Part shown: piece by piece, positions 1-8,958 of the stretch
Numbering within the stretch: the stretch's first letter is position 1
Layout: each line of letters opens with the position of its first letter
Assembly: GCF_958301595.1 (NCBI RefSeq)
Contig: NZ_CATQJU010000001.1
Location: forward strand, 2,356,001 to 2,420,000
Origin: Porphyromonas vaginalis
GTDB taxonomy: Bacteria > Bacteroidota > Bacteroidia > Bacteroidales > Porphyromonadaceae
DNA length: 64,000 nucleotides
Direction: 5' to 3'
Program-made: the position numbers and the translations under genes
Notes under the pieces: generated by a model
Told to the model about the DNA's origin: nothing
Seen by the model: only the letters and a program-made list of their open reading frames with translations
Database searches by the model: none

Positions 1-398
1 TCACCCTCGGGCATCTCGCACGCTTTCTTGATCAGCTCCTGAATGAGGTGACCATAGTGGCGGTAGATGATGTCGTCCTCGGGATAGGACAAGGATTCGG
101 GCGCACCACGAAGTGCCTCCTCGTGAATGGGCTCTATGGGGTAGTCAATGTCTAGCGCAAAGTGCGACATGATGGCGAGGTGATCCCAGAGGACTTTGTG
201 ATCCTCCGACTTCTTAGCTTGCTCAGGCTGTATGATCGCCATCGCCTTGACAATAGCGTGCGCGCATCGAGTCCGCTCATCGCGATCCTCAATGGTCAAG
301 CAGTGGTCTACCATGTGCTGGATATGGTGTCCATACTCAGGGAGAGGGATGACCTCGTGGTAGCTTTTCTGGGGGGTTGTTTGTATCGTATCTGTCAT
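1..398 (-). CDS. DUF4290 domain protein, C-terminus cut by window edge
   Basis: Leftward reading frame starting at an ATG at 398 and still open at the window edge, so only about 132 N-terminal residues are visible. The start reads MTDTIQTTPQKSYHEVIPL, followed by an EYGHHIQHMVDH segment that I recognise as the start of DUF4290, a conserved Bacteroidetes protein of unknown function. It begins about 20 bp after the pgi stop codon, so it is probably the last gene of the lysS-gpsA-pgi operon. No catalytic motif can be named. Confidence 0.8.
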   Translation of the reverse strand, partial: MTDTIQTTPQKSYHEVIPLPEYGHHIQHMVDHCLTIEDRDERTRCAHAIVKAMAIIQPEQAKKSEDHKVLWDHLAIMSHFALDIDYPIEPIHEEALRGAPESLSYPEDDIIYRHYGHLIQELIKKACEMPEG

Positions 399-418
399 TG
401 TTGTAATCTGTCGTAAGT

Positions 419-1786
419 TCATTTGTTGAGCCGCTGGCGCATCGCTTTCGTCTCGCTCTCGAAGCCTGGCTTAGCGAGGAGGGCAAACATATTGCGCTTG
501 TAGTCCTCCACACCTGGCTGGTCAAAGGGGTTGATCCCCATCATATAGCCACTGACCGCAACCGCATACTCCATCGTATAGATGAAGGCGCCAATCGTCC
601 TAGCATCGATCTGCGGCAACTGCAACTGCAAGACTGGCACACCGCCATCTTCGTGTGCTAAGAGCGTGCCTAGATGTGCCTGCTCATTGACATGGTGCAT
701 CGTTTCGCCTGCTAGGTAGTTGAGCCCGTCTAGGTTTTGCTCGTCAGTCGGGATGGTTATGGTGTCTCGCGGCGTGTCGACGACGATCATCGTCTCGAGG
801 ATATTGTGGGGACCCTGCTGTATCCACTGCCCCATGGAGTGCAGATCGGTCGTATAGGTCAGAGAGAGCGGGAGTAGTCCCTTGCCCTCCTTGCCTTCGC
901 TCTCGCCAAAGAGCTGCATCCACCACTGCCCCATGGCACTCAGCCGAGGCTCGAAGGCTACCAGCACTTCGCTCACAGCGTGCTCCCGATAGGCTGCTTG
1001 TCTTGTCACGGCATACTGCACGGCTGGAGTCTCTAGCGGATGCTCCGTACTACGATATAGGAGAGCCGTGTCACTAGCGCCTTGGAGCAAAGCCTCAACG
1101 TCAAAGCCTGCCAAAGCAATCGGTAGCAACCCCACAGGAGTCAGCACGGAGAAGCGACCGCCTACATCATCTGGTATGACGAAGGTATCGTACCCCTGCT
1201 CGTCTGCTAGGCGACGCAGAGCACCCCGCTTCTTGTCGGTAATGGCTACGATACGTCGCTTAGCCACCTCCTGCCCATCACGAGCCACTAAGTATTGGCT
1301 CAGCATGCGGAAGGCAATGGCCGGCTCGGTCGTCGTGCCACTCTTAGAGATATTGACAATGCCAAAAGGCTTGTCCACGACCAGATCCATCAGATCGTGC
1401 AGATAGTCACTGCTGATATTGTTTCCAGCGAAGAGTACTTGCGGGCGTCCCAGCTCCGGCTGACGATGTGCGGAGAAGTGGTCTCCGAGTGCCTCCATGA
1501 CGGCCTTGCCACCTAGGTAGCTGCCCCCGATGCCTATACATATTATATATAGGCACTCATGGCGAAGCCTGTCGGCTACCGTCTGTACTCGCTTGCAAAG
1601 GTCACGCTCGAGCATCTCCTCGGGGAGCGTGAGCCAGCCTAGGAAGTCGTTACCAGCGCCTGAGCCCGTGTGTAGCGTCTCAATCGCTGCGAGCGCATCT
1701 TGCTCTGCCTGGCGGATGGTCTCTGCCGATAGATGAGCTTGCGCATGTGTTGTGTCGATCTGTATGAGCGATGCGACTGTCTTCAT
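419..1786 (-). CDS. pgi: Glucose-6-phosphate isomerase
   Basis: Cytoplasmic enzyme interconverting glucose-6-phosphate and fructose-6-phosphate in glycolysis and gluconeogenesis. The 455-residue protein carries the family signatures GIGGSYLGG (residues 85-93), the sugar-phosphate-binding NISKSGTTTEP, and GESEGKEGKG followed by QGPHNILET. The length matches the shorter bacterial isomerases rather than the roughly 550-residue E. coli form. It lies 59 bp after gpsA and 20 bp before the DUF4290 gene, all leftward, which suggests one operon driven from upstream of lysS. Nothing looks broken. Confidence 0.97.
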   Translation of the reverse strand: MKTVASLIQIDTTHAQAHLSAETIRQAEQDALAAIETLHTGSGAGNDFLGWLTLPEEMLERDLCKRVQTVADRLRHECLYIICIGIGGSYLGGKAVMEALGDHFSAHRQPELGRPQVLFAGNNISSDYLHDLMDLVVDKPFGIVNISKSGTTTEPAIAFRMLSQYLVARDGQEVAKRRIVAITDKKRGALRRLADEQGYDTFVIPDDVGGRFSVLTPVGLLPIALAGFDVEALLQGASDTALLYRSTEHPLETPAVQYAVTRQAAYREHAVSEVLVAFEPRLSAMGQWWMQLFGESEGKEGKGLLPLSLTYTTDLHSMGQWIQQGPHNILETMIVVDTPRDTITIPTDEQNLDGLNYLAGETMHHVNEQAHLGTLLAHEDGGVPVLQLQLPQIDARTIGAFIYTMEYAVAVSGYMMGINPFDQPGVEDYKRNMFALLAKPGFESETKAMRQRLNK

Positions 1787-1845
1787 GGTTGTATCGTCTG
1801 TTAGGTTAGAAGGTTTCGTCCGTCAGCAGGGTCTTGAGCCAGTGT

Positions 1846-2853
1846 TTAGCGGAACTTGAGCGAGAGCCGCTCAATGGTCTCCTTGGCCGACTGCTTATTA
1901 TAGAGTATCTCGTAGACAGCGTCCATAATCGGCATATTGACTCGGTAGCGTGTCGTGTTGAGTTCGCGCACACACTTAGCTCCGTAGTAACCCTCCGCCA
2001 CCATCTCCATCTCGACCTGCGCTGCCTTGACGCTGTACCCTTTGCCGATCATCGTGCCGAAGGTACGGTTGCGACTATAATTGGAGTAAGCGGTCACGAG
2101 CAAATCGCCTAGATAAACCGAGTTGGTGATGACACGATGGTTGAGCAAGTGTACCGTATTGACAAAGCTATTCATCTCAGCAATAGCGTTGCTGATGAGG
2201 ACGCTCTGGAAGTTGTCTCCATAGTTGAGTCCGTTGCAGATACCCGCAGCGATGGCGTAGATATTCTTTAGTACTGAGGCAAACTCGATGCCGACCACAT
2301 CGTCTGACGTGGTACAGGTGATGTAGTCACACGAGAGCGTGTCAGCCATCAGATGCGCCAGCTCATCGCTGTAAGACCCTGTGGTCAAGTAACTACGACG
2401 CTCCTGCGCCACCTCCTCAGCGTGACAAGGGCCACTCACCACGCCGATCTGCTCCTTCGGTAGGGAGAATTCCTTAATAAGGAACTCCGAGACCAAGAGG
2501 TTTTCGTCAGGCACAATTCCCTTGACCGCATTGATAACCTGCTTGCCCCGCATGCTACTACGCTTCACCTTCTTGAGGTAGTGCTTGATGTAGGGCGAAG
2601 GGGTCACCAAGATGATGGTGTCACTATTGCGAAAGAAGGGGTTGATCAAGCCCTCCGTATAGAAGGTTATCCGATCTGTATCAAAGGCAGCACTAGAGAG
2701 GTAGTCGGGGTTGTGCCCCGTAGCCTTAAAGCGCTGCACCTGATCATCACGACGCACATACCAATTTATCTCAGGCGTAGACTCTAGAGAGATCTTAGCC
2801 AGTGCAGTAGCCCAGCTACCACTACCTAGTATGCCTATGCGACCAATATCCAT
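1846..2853 (-). CDS. gpsA: NAD(P)H-dependent glycerol-3-phosphate dehydrogenase
   Basis: Reduces dihydroxyacetone phosphate to sn-glycerol-3-phosphate, the backbone of membrane phospholipids. The 335-residue protein has the Rossmann nucleotide motif GSGSWATA (residues 10-17), the family motif GPCHAEE (141-147) and the catalytic lysine in LKNIYAIAAG (Lys196). The length is normal. It sits between lysS (61 bp upstream) and pgi (59 bp downstream) on the same strand. This lysS-gpsA-pgi order is, as far as I recall, shared with other Porphyromonas. Confidence 0.97.
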   Translation of the reverse strand: MDIGRIGILGSGSWATALAKISLESTPEINWYVRRDDQVQRFKATGHNPDYLSSAAFDTDRITFYTEGLINPFFRNSDTIILVTPSPYIKHYLKKVKRSSMRGKQVINAVKGIVPDENLLVSEFLIKEFSLPKEQIGVVSGPCHAEEVAQERRSYLTTGSYSDELAHLMADTLSCDYITCTTSDDVVGIEFASVLKNIYAIAAGICNGLNYGDNFQSVLISNAIAEMNSFVNTVHLLNHRVITNSVYLGDLLVTAYSNYSRNRTFGTMIGKGYSVKAAQVEMEMVAEGYYGAKCVRELNTTRYRVNMPIMDAVYEILYNKQSAKETIERLSLKFR

Positions 2854-2914
2854 ATTAACTGTATCGTATACACGCCATGCCCTCTAGCGAGAGAGGGACA
2901 TGCGTGAACTATGA

Positions 2915-4654
2915 TTATTTCGTAGACTCCTCTCCCACCCACTTGGATATTTCCTCCAGTGCGGGGATCTGCAAGCCTAGCTTATACTTCTTATTGATAT
3001 CCATCATCTGCTGCATCACCTTGCCCGGAGCTTTGCCCGTAAGGTCTGCGACAGTGAGGTAGCCCGCCTTCTGCAGGAGTGGCACCCACGTCTTGTCAAT
3101 GCCAACGGCTACATAAGCCTCCTCCTTGTCACGCTTAGGCTGTATCTCAGGACGCATCTGCGGGAAGAGCAGCACCTCCTGAATACTCTCCTGCCCCGTC
3201 AGGAGCATCACGAGACGATCCATACCGATACCCATACCAGATGTAGGGGGCATGCCAAACTCTAGAGCGCGTAGGAAGTCGTGATCGATATACATCGCCT
3301 CATCGTCTCCACGCTCGCTCAGACGTAGCTGATCCTCAAAGCGGTGACGCTGATCTATCGGATCATTGAGCTCTGAGTAAGCATTGGCCAGCTCCTTACC
3401 ATTGACAAATAGCTCGAAGCGCTCCGTCAGATCGCTCCTATCACGGTGCTCCTTAGTGAGCGGAGACATCGCCTTAGGATAGTCTATGATGAAGGTGGGC
3501 TGTACCAAGTGTGGCTCAGCAACGGCACCAAAGAGTTCGTCGATTAGCTTGCCGACACCCATCGTTTCATCTATCTCTACGCCCTTATCTTGGCACACCT
3601 TGCGTAGCTCAGCCTCGTCCATGCCATCAATATTGACCCCGCCATACTCTTGGATAGCGTCGATCATCGTGAGGCGACGATAGGGCGGCTTAAACTCTAT
3701 CGTGTGCTCCCCTACCTGAATGGCCGTAGAGCCTAGTACCTCCTGACAGATATGCTCGATCATCTGCTCCGTCATCTGCATCATCCAGCGGTAGTCCTTG
3801 TAGGCGACGTAGATCTCCATACAGGTAAACTCAGGATTGTGCGTTCGGTCCATACCCTCATTGCGGAAGTTACGGCTAAACTCGTAGACGCCCTCGAAGC
3901 CACCCACGATCAACCTCTTGAGGTAAAGCTCATTGGCGATGCGTAGGTAGAGCGGTATGTCAAGCGCATTGTGGTGCGTCACGAAGGGACGAGCCGCAGC
4001 ACCGCCAGGGATAGACTGCAGGACAGGTGTATCCACCTCTAGATAGCCACGCGAATTGAAGAAGTTGCGCATCGACTGAAAGATCTTCGTACGCTTGATG
4101 AAGATGCCCTTCACCTCATCGTTGACTATCAGATCCACGTAGCGACGGCGGTAGCGTAGCTCTGGATCGGTAAAGCCGTCGAAGACCTGATCATCCTTAG
4201 ACTTGACGATAGGGAGCGGACGTAGTGCCTTGCTCAGCAAGGTCAATTCCTCGGCATGCACCGAGATCTCGCCCGTCTGGGTACGGAAGACAAAGCCCTT
4301 GACACCGACGATGTCGCCAATGTCGAGAAGCTTCTTAAAGAGCTTGTTGTATAGATCCTTATCCTCTCCTGGGCAGAGGTCATCACGCGTCACATAGACC
4401 TGTATACGCCCTGAGGCATCTTGTAGCTCCATAAAGGAAGCCTTGCCCATGATGCGTCGGCTCATAACACGGCCAGCGATGCTCACCTCCATGCGAGGTG
4501 CCTCATCTTGATATTGGTCCTGTATCTCCTGCGCATGTGCCGTCACGGCATACTCGGCTGCTGGATAAGGGTTGATGCCCATCTGACGTATCTCGTCTAG
4601 GCTGTTGCGACGTGCTATCTCCTGGTCACTAAGTTCTAGTAAGTGTAAGTCCAT
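2915..4654 (-). CDS. lysS: Lysyl-tRNA synthetase, class II
   Basis: Charges tRNA-Lys. The 579-residue protein has an N-terminal OB-fold anticodon-binding domain (roughly residues 55-150), then a class II catalytic core with motif 2 ([15 protein letters not shown]) and motif 3 ([14 protein letters not shown]). It is about 70 residues longer than the E. coli enzyme. The extra part is a C-terminal tail ([20 protein letters not shown]) resembling a small helix-hairpin-helix-like region found in Bacteroidetes LysS. It is the first gene of the leftward operon. A consensus Bacteroidetes promoter lies about 145 bp upstream. Confidence 0.97.
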   Translation of the reverse strand: MDLHLLELSDQEIARRNSLDEIRQMGINPYPAAEYAVTAHAQEIQDQYQDEAPRMEVSIAGRVMSRRIMGKASFMELQDASGRIQVYVTRDDLCPGEDKDLYNKLFKKLLDIGDIVGVKGFVFRTQTGEISVHAEELTLLSKALRPLPIVKSKDDQVFDGFTDPELRYRRRYVDLIVNDEVKGIFIKRTKIFQSMRNFFNSRGYLEVDTPVLQSIPGGAAARPFVTHHNALDIPLYLRIANELYLKRLIVGGFEGVYEFSRNFRNEGMDRTHNPEFTCMEIYVAYKDYRWMMQMTEQMIEHICQEVLGSTAIQVGEHTIEFKPPYRRLTMIDAIQEYGGVNIDGMDEAELRKVCQDKGVEIDETMGVGKLIDELFGAVAEPHLVQPTFIIDYPKAMSPLTKEHRDRSDLTERFELFVNGKELANAYSELNDPIDQRHRFEDQLRLSERGDDEAMYIDHDFLRALEFGMPPTSGMGIGMDRLVMLLTGQESIQEVLLFPQMRPEIQPKRDKEEAYVAVGIDKTWVPLLQKAGYLTVADLTGKAPGKVMQQMMDINKKYKLGLQIPALEEISKWVGEESTK

Positions 4655-4797
4655 AACTATAGTTAAGTATAAAAACGCTCCACCCGCTGAGTATACAGCA
4701 ATAATAGGTGGTAAATACCCATCCCGTCCCCCTCAGATCGGCTGGGGAGGAAAGACAGGCTCAAGCTAGCTGAGGCGTATCTGCAATACACCCTCTG

Positions 4798-4828
4798 CAA
4801 AAGTACTCATTTTAGCCCTCACTACCAA
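4798..4828 (-). promoter_or_regulatory. Promoter for lysS operon
   Basis: On the minus strand a TACTTTTG -7 box (4805-4798) is preceded by TTG (4828-4826) with 20 bp between, matching the Bacteroidetes TTG / TAnnTTTG pattern. Transcription would start near 4791 and leave a leader of about 135 nt before lysS. This box and the opposite-strand promoter at 4933-4962 account for most of the 371-bp gap between lysS and the next gene. The rest shows nothing clear except a short GATGCGTCA repeat at about 4885-4912. Confidence 0.6.
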
Positions 4829-4932
4829 AAGGGGCCCACAAAACGTAGATTCCCTACTCCTCGCTAGTCGTCATCTGTAGCTCCTGACGGAGTGAGTATG
4901 ATGCGTCATCCCTGTGTGGCCTGCCCTTTTCG

Positions 4933-4962
4933 TTGCAGATTAAAATAAAAGTAATATATTTG
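4933..4962 (+). promoter_or_regulatory. Promoter for the UDG-like gene
   Basis: TTG at 4933-4935 and TATATTTG at 4955-4962 with 19 bp between fit the Bacteroidetes housekeeping consensus. The expected start near 4969 leaves about 57 nt before the ATG at 5026. Confidence 0.65.
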
Positions 4963-5025
4963 TAGCGCGTGGCGAGGCCCTTTGCCTCGTTATTCGATGG
5001 CTTATAAGTTTAATGCAAACGAACT

Positions 5026-5817
5026 ATGGGATTAAGCTACCAACTGGAGCTGCTTTACGATGAGAAGTGGTCCAAACTAAATGAAGCACTAAAGGCTCAT
5101 GAGATTGCGATTCGCACGCCTTTTTTGCTGAGTCTAAATAAATACGACGAAGGGGATACAGAGAAATGGTACACCGATGCCGATCTGAAAGTCATGATAT
5201 TTGGGCAAGAGGGGAATAGGTGGGAACTGCCTGCTGATAAACGTCCATTTCCTGCCAATTTTATGGAGCTGTATCAAGAGTTTTATAACGAGAATTACAA
5301 GGAAGATGCAACTGGCAAAATCCCATTTCCGGGGAGATCTTCTTTTTTCAAGCTCGGCTTTAATCATTTTACGAACTCCATCTTCGATTTTCTACGCGAA
5401 AAGTTTCCCACTAAAAGAGCTGCATTTCTTTGGAACAACATCTCCAAGCTTGCTGCTGTGGGTCGAAATGGGACAGGTGTATCTGTGAATAGCTTTACCC
5501 ATCAATTAGAGCAAGAGTTTTTTCGTGTCATTCCTGACGAAATAGAAATTCTTAAACCAGATGTCCTCATTTTCCTCACAGGTGTCGACGAAAAGTACAA
5601 TAGATATATTGCAGAAAACTTCATTATACGCGATAACCCTATCCAGCTATCAGGGTTGCCAATAAAAGATGTCGCCAAGCTGAATATTGAGTCAGTGAAA
5701 TTGGCATACCGCACCCATCACCCTGCGGATAGATCCAGTGGCGATGACAGACAGATGTGGTATCAAGCTATTCTTGATGACCTTAAAAGCAACCTAAGGG
5801 GAATACTTGGAGAATGA
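5026..5817 (+). CDS. Uracil-DNA-glycosylase-superfamily-like protein
   Basis: 263-residue soluble protein. I do not recognise it as a named family, but the motif layout resembles the UDG superfamily. There is a first-strand motif VMIFGQEGNRW (residues 56-66) where UDGs have GQDPY or GEAPG. In the middle are an aromatic-rich region with WNNISKLA and a strand KPDVLIFLTG. Near the C-terminus is RTHHPAD (229-235), in the place of the HPS/HPA leucine-loop motif. If correct it would act on damaged or modified bases. It has its own promoter, and its base composition is more AT-rich than the lysS operon. The assignment is from motif order only; it could be an unrelated fold. Confidence 0.55.
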   Translation: MGLSYQLELLYDEKWSKLNEALKAHEIAIRTPFLLSLNKYDEGDTEKWYTDADLKVMIFGQEGNRWELPADKRPFPANFMELYQEFYNENYKEDATGKIPFPGRSSFFKLGFNHFTNSIFDFLREKFPTKRAAFLWNNISKLAAVGRNGTGVSVNSFTHQLEQEFFRVIPDEIEILKPDVLIFLTGVDEKYNRYIAENFIIRDNPIQLSGLPIKDVAKLNIESVKLAYRTHHPADRSSGDDRQMWYQAILDDLKSNLRGILGE

Positions 5818-5845
5818 GGTATAGAGCATACAAACAGCGCACATT

Positions 5846-6358
5846 ATGAGTAAATGTGGATATTGCGGAAAAGAATATGGCGGCGACGGCCTCTGAAACG
5901 ATGGCTTCTGTGGCGGAAAGTGTCGTGCTTTGGCCAAGAAAAACGACATAAATGGGAAGCTCCCCAAGGGATATCTCTATATACTCCTGATTTTCTTTGC
6001 CTTCTGTCTGTTGTGTGGACTGTTTAGTAAGTGCACTCATAGTGATGACGAAGAGATCAGCCCAGCTGTCGAGAACGTGTCCCATAAAAGTGACCAAAAG
6101 GGAAGCAGAACAGTAAACCACAAACGAAAAGCAGAGAGTAACTCACAAGTAGCGGAAAGTAGTAACGCAGAGGAACTTCCAAATGAAGAAGAGGAACTTC
6201 CAAGTGAAGTAGAGGAACTTCCAAGTGGAGAAGAGGTACTTCCAAATAAAATAGAAGAGGATACGTCCGTTGAAGAAATCTCTCCATCTGCACAGCCTGA
6301 CTCTCAACCCAGTACAGAGGACGTCGAAGTTGACGCCGAAATATCTCCAACGGAATAA
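5846..6358 (+). pseudogene. Zinc-ribbon membrane protein interrupted by in-frame TGA
   Basis: From ATG at 5846 the frame reads MSKCGYCGKEYGGDGL, then TGA at 5894-5896, then continues in the same frame with NDGFCGGKCRALAKKN to a TAA at 6356. Both halves of a CxxC...CxxxC zinc ribbon are present on either side of the stop, so the stop splits one domain. After the ribbon come one membrane segment (YLYILLIFFAFCLLCGLF) and an acidic tail with imperfect repeats such as EELPSEVEELPSGEE. A TTG at 5930 could still give a ribbon-less protein of 142 residues. The gene follows the UDG-like gene by 28 bp. Confidence 0.6.
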
Positions 6359-6371
6359 CTTTTTCCTGACA

Positions 6372-6690
6372 GAGCGATTATGATGCGTCAGCCCTGGCTG
6401 GGCAAATTTAACGTTGGCTCGTTACAATAATTTAGAGCCGACTACATATCGAAACGGCATCGTGTCGGTGAAAAGTGATTTCCACGTGGATATTTCGAAA
6501 TCTCCACGTGGAGAATGAAAAATTCCTCGGAGGAATGAAATGAAACTTCGGAGGAATGAAATGAAACTTCGGAAGAATCAAAACGTCCCCACGTGGAAAA
6601 AGAAAAATATCCACGTGGAGATTTGAGATTTTCCACGTGGATATTCGAGAAAGGAGGGGATCGGACGAATTTCCCTGTAAAGATATGTAA
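6372..6690 (+). repeat. CACGTG-palindrome repeat element, copy 1
   Basis: A non-coding block with five CCACGTGG palindromes separated by TGAAACTTCGGAGGAATGAA-type units. The outer parts read GATTATGATGCGTCAGCCCTG on one side and CGAGAAAGGAGGGGATCGGA then AAAGATATGTAAA on the other. The same block occurs inverted at 33112-35000, where an IS3 element splits it. Short ORFs inside are low-complexity translations of the repeat. It fills most of the gap after the broken zinc-ribbon gene. Confidence 0.8.
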
Positions 6691-6691
6691 A

Positions 6692-6800
6692 GATGCTAGA
6701 GGTTAGAAATTAGAAGTTAGAGATTAGAGATCCGATCACTCTGATAGCTCCGATGGTTCCGATAGCTAACAGCCAATAGCTAACAGCCAACAGCCAATCC
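6692..6800. repeat. Cluster of three short tandem repeat types
   Basis: Contiguous tracts of the heptamer family (GTTAGAA ATTAGAA GTTAGAG ATTAGAG, about 6696-6729), the CTCCGATNN family (about 6731-6766) and the AACAGCCAA family (about 6764-6800). The same three families recur in intergenic gaps in the prophage and near lemA. No coding potential is seen. Confidence 0.75.
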
Positions 6801-6865
6801 ATGGCTGACACGTTATATATAATGCCCCATCTATGTCTCGCTTGTCGCTAATGGGTTGCTTCTGA

Positions 6866-7069
6866 AAAGACGATTATAAAGCGTCAGTCCTGCTTGCCAA
6901 CCGCTGGGACTTGCTACAGCAGATTAAACGTTCTGCACCTAACACAGACCTTTCTCTCTTCGAAGGATTGCTGTTCAAAGCGACCCGTTGCGAGGTGAGC
7001 CGTCGTGAGGATTACAGCGCAGATGGCATCGGCTTACCATCGTGCCGAAAGTTCTTCCATGGTCGATAA
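6866..7069 (+). pseudogene. 5'-truncated gene remnant
   Basis: An open frame of 67 codons with no start codon, reading KDDYKASVLLANRWDLLQQ and later SLFEGLLFKATR, then a TAA at 7067. The residue mix looks like a real soluble protein rather than chance translation, but I do not recognise the family. A stop directly precedes it (6863-6865). It is probably the debris of a gene belonging to the island that carries the Strawberry-notch helicase. Confidence 0.35.
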
Positions 7070-7174
7070 GCGCCGAACCTTACGCTTGAACCATTTACGT
7101 TTTGGACCATTCATCTTGGGCTTTAAGCTAAATGGTCGCAGTTGCCGTGTCCCTCCAGGACGTAGTTCCTTTCC

Positions 7175-7483
7175 GTGTATTATTTTATTGCATGCATTGA
7201 ACCACACATAAAGAGACCAGGCATAACCACGCTTGATTATTACATTGAGTTCCTGGATTGCAGTTGCAGCGAAGTGCAAAAGGTTCTTGCCTCCAAGTGC
7301 GACCGCCTTCGGGAGATACGATGCTTATGCTGCCACGAACTGCGTGAGATAACACTCAGCAATGAATCGCAATTAATCAAGATAGAATTCTCGTCAGACC
7401 ACAAGATTAAGGAGAATCCTTGGAATTATGTTCAAAAGACCATCCAACAGAACAATGGCGAGATAGAAATTTGGACTCCTTGA
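7175..7483 (+). CDS. Small Cys/Leu-rich protein or remnant
   Basis: 102-residue open frame. The C-terminal two thirds has a regular Leu/Cys pattern (ASKCDRLREIRCLCCHELRE, then SQLIKIEFSSDHKI) reminiscent of leucine-rich repeats and ends GEIEIWTP. The N-terminal 25 residues look less protein-like, so the real gene may have begun in another frame and been truncated. No function can be assigned. The following 170 bp up to 7653 hold a possible short frame from 7563 that I could not support. Confidence 0.35.
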   Translation: MYYFIACIEPHIKRPGITTLDYYIEFLDCSCSEVQKVLASKCDRLREIRCLCCHELREITLSNESQLIKIEFSSDHKIKENPWNYVQKTIQQNNGEIEIWTP

Positions 7484-7653
7484 TGATATTCTTGATGCCA
7501 ATGCCTCAATCTGGCATAGCCTCCATCGTAACTTTGCAGCACAATTCTAAAAATCATATAGTATGGCACTCAACATCAAAACAGTGAAAATCTCGTTCAG
7601 TCGTATTCGGAATAACGACCAGCAATACACCAAGACGAGTATGCTACCTCCCC

Positions 7654-8010
7654 ATGGCCACTATCAAGTACATAGACGCAAAGAAAAAACAGAAACAAGA
7701 GTTTCTGACAGGGGCCTCTCTCGGCGATATGGATTCCTGCGTCATCTCCAAGAAGACTTATCTCGGACTTGTCATTGGAGGTTCATTCTTCGCAGTCCTC
7801 TGCAAAGACAATATGTATCACTTCTTCGACGAAGAAGGCGAACACATTGCCTCTCGCGAAATAATCGGTGTGCCGGTTCAAGTCGGCGAGGACGATTTCA
7901 TCGTCAGGAACGGAGACATCTTGACAATGTATTTTGCAACCGGCGAAACGCTCAAATGGCGTCATCTTACAGAAGAAGAGAAAGAACAACTTAAAGAGAA
8001 CGACCAATGA
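7654..8010 (+). CDS. Hypothetical protein, first gene of helicase cassette
   Basis: 118-residue soluble protein (MATIKYIDAKKKQKQEF...), mostly predicted beta strand with a GxxxxxGGSFFAVL centre and a charged C-terminus (TEEEKEQLKENDQ). I do not recognise the family. Its stop codon overlaps the start of the next gene in an ATGA junction, so the two are translationally coupled. The start at 7654 is chosen because sequence upstream in this frame is not protein-like. A 5' extension in another frame (from 7563) hints at an older, longer gene. Confidence 0.65.
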   Translation: MATIKYIDAKKKQKQEFLTGASLGDMDSCVISKKTYLGLVIGGSFFAVLCKDNMYHFFDEEGEHIASREIIGVPVQVGEDDFIVRNGDILTMYFATGETLKWRHLTEEEKEQLKENDQ

Positions 8011-8834
8011 CACGAAAAGAGAGCACAATCAATATTGAGCGCATTGAAGCGGCCAAGGATGTCGCAACCTTACGCGAGTTATTGCTGTCAGTGGAAGAAG
8101 ATATAAAGGGTATTGTCGGAAACGATCCATTGAGTTTCTATCTTGAACGTCCTTCACAACAGGCCATGGAAGAAATAGACAACTACATCGGTCTGAGAAC
8201 AATGATACTGGACAAGATGTTCACCTATGCTCCCGACGAGATTGAACGTATGGAGCAGGTGAACACGCTCCTGACCGACTTGCGGAAGAATATGTATCGG
8301 CGTACCTGTGCATTGTATCGCACCTTGCTGGCTCATGGCGTTGACAAGAGTTTCGATGATGACTATGAGGTGGAAGGTAAACTGACTGTAGGAGTTGAAT
8401 ACGATAGCAATGAGGGCGATTATGGGACCGTCCTGCATCTGGAAAACGATGCTTACTATGGTTCAGACTTTGCTTATATGCTGTATGTTATCATGAACAA
8501 CGAAGAAAAGAGACGTTGCGCTCTTGGCTACATTGACAACTGCTGTGTGCGGCACGAAGAAGGAAACACGCCAGACATGACGGACGAGGAATTGCTTGTC
8601 GTTGACTTCGCAGATTTGGACGATGGCACCAGTTGGGACGAGTGCCTGCATCGCGATGATCTCAAGCATATCTGCTTTGGGTACGCATTCCATTCCCTCT
8701 ATACCCATAACCCTTATTCGCTGGCCGACATCTTGCGCATCAACAGTTTTGATGTGAATGTTCAATTGGTTTGTCAACGGCTAACAGACCAGGCCGGTCG
8801 GCGATACAAAGACATAACCAAGGACAATGAGTGA
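8007..8834 (+). CDS. Hypothetical protein, second gene of helicase cassette
   Basis: 275-residue acidic soluble protein overlapping the preceding gene by 4 bp (ATGA). The N-terminal half is helical with coiled-coil character (ERIEAAKDVATLRELLLSVE). The C-terminal half has a mixed alpha/beta pattern with DLDDGTSWDECLHRDDLKH and a final helix. No known motif is visible. Its position directly before the Strawberry-notch helicase in the same orientation suggests a shared transcript and function. Base composition is AT-richer than the core genes. Confidence 0.75.
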   Translation: MTRKESTINIERIEAAKDVATLRELLLSVEEDIKGIVGNDPLSFYLERPSQQAMEEIDNYIGLRTMILDKMFTYAPDEIERMEQVNTLLTDLRKNMYRRTCALYRTLLAHGVDKSFDDDYEVEGKLTVGVEYDSNEGDYGTVLHLENDAYYGSDFAYMLYVIMNNEEKRRCALGYIDNCCVRHEEGNTPDMTDEELLVVDFADLDDGTSWDECLHRDDLKHICFGYAFHSLYTHNPYSLADILRINSFDVNVQLVCQRLTDQAGRRYKDITKDNE

Positions 8835-8958
8835 TTTTGACAAGAAATGCCAGGAGGACAACAACTTTTCGACAGCGAGTGGGGCAGATGCTTCACGCTA
8901 ATGACAGAAAAGATTGTGCGTGTAAGAATATCTGCTGCTAATTTACCCAGAGTATAGT

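Noticed and set aside
5894-5896. In-frame TGA as a selenocysteine codon
   Set aside because: No hairpin resembling a SECIS directly follows, and the family position need not be cysteine. A nonsense mutation is simpler.
6432-6636. Two minus-strand ORFs with repeated FHSSEVSFHS/FHFIPPK motifs
   Set aside because: They are translations of the non-coding CACGTG repeat units.
7563-7994. 143-codon ORF overlapping the first cassette gene
   Set aside because: Beyond its first 30 residues it is an Arg/His-rich shadow of the gene in the neighbouring frame. The first part may be a remnant but cannot be supported alone.
8827-8901. 24-residue ORF between the second cassette gene and the Sbno helicase
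   Set aside because: It starts in an ATGA-type overlap (MSDFDKKCQEDNNFSTASGA) and could be translated, but it is too short and featureless to call a gene.
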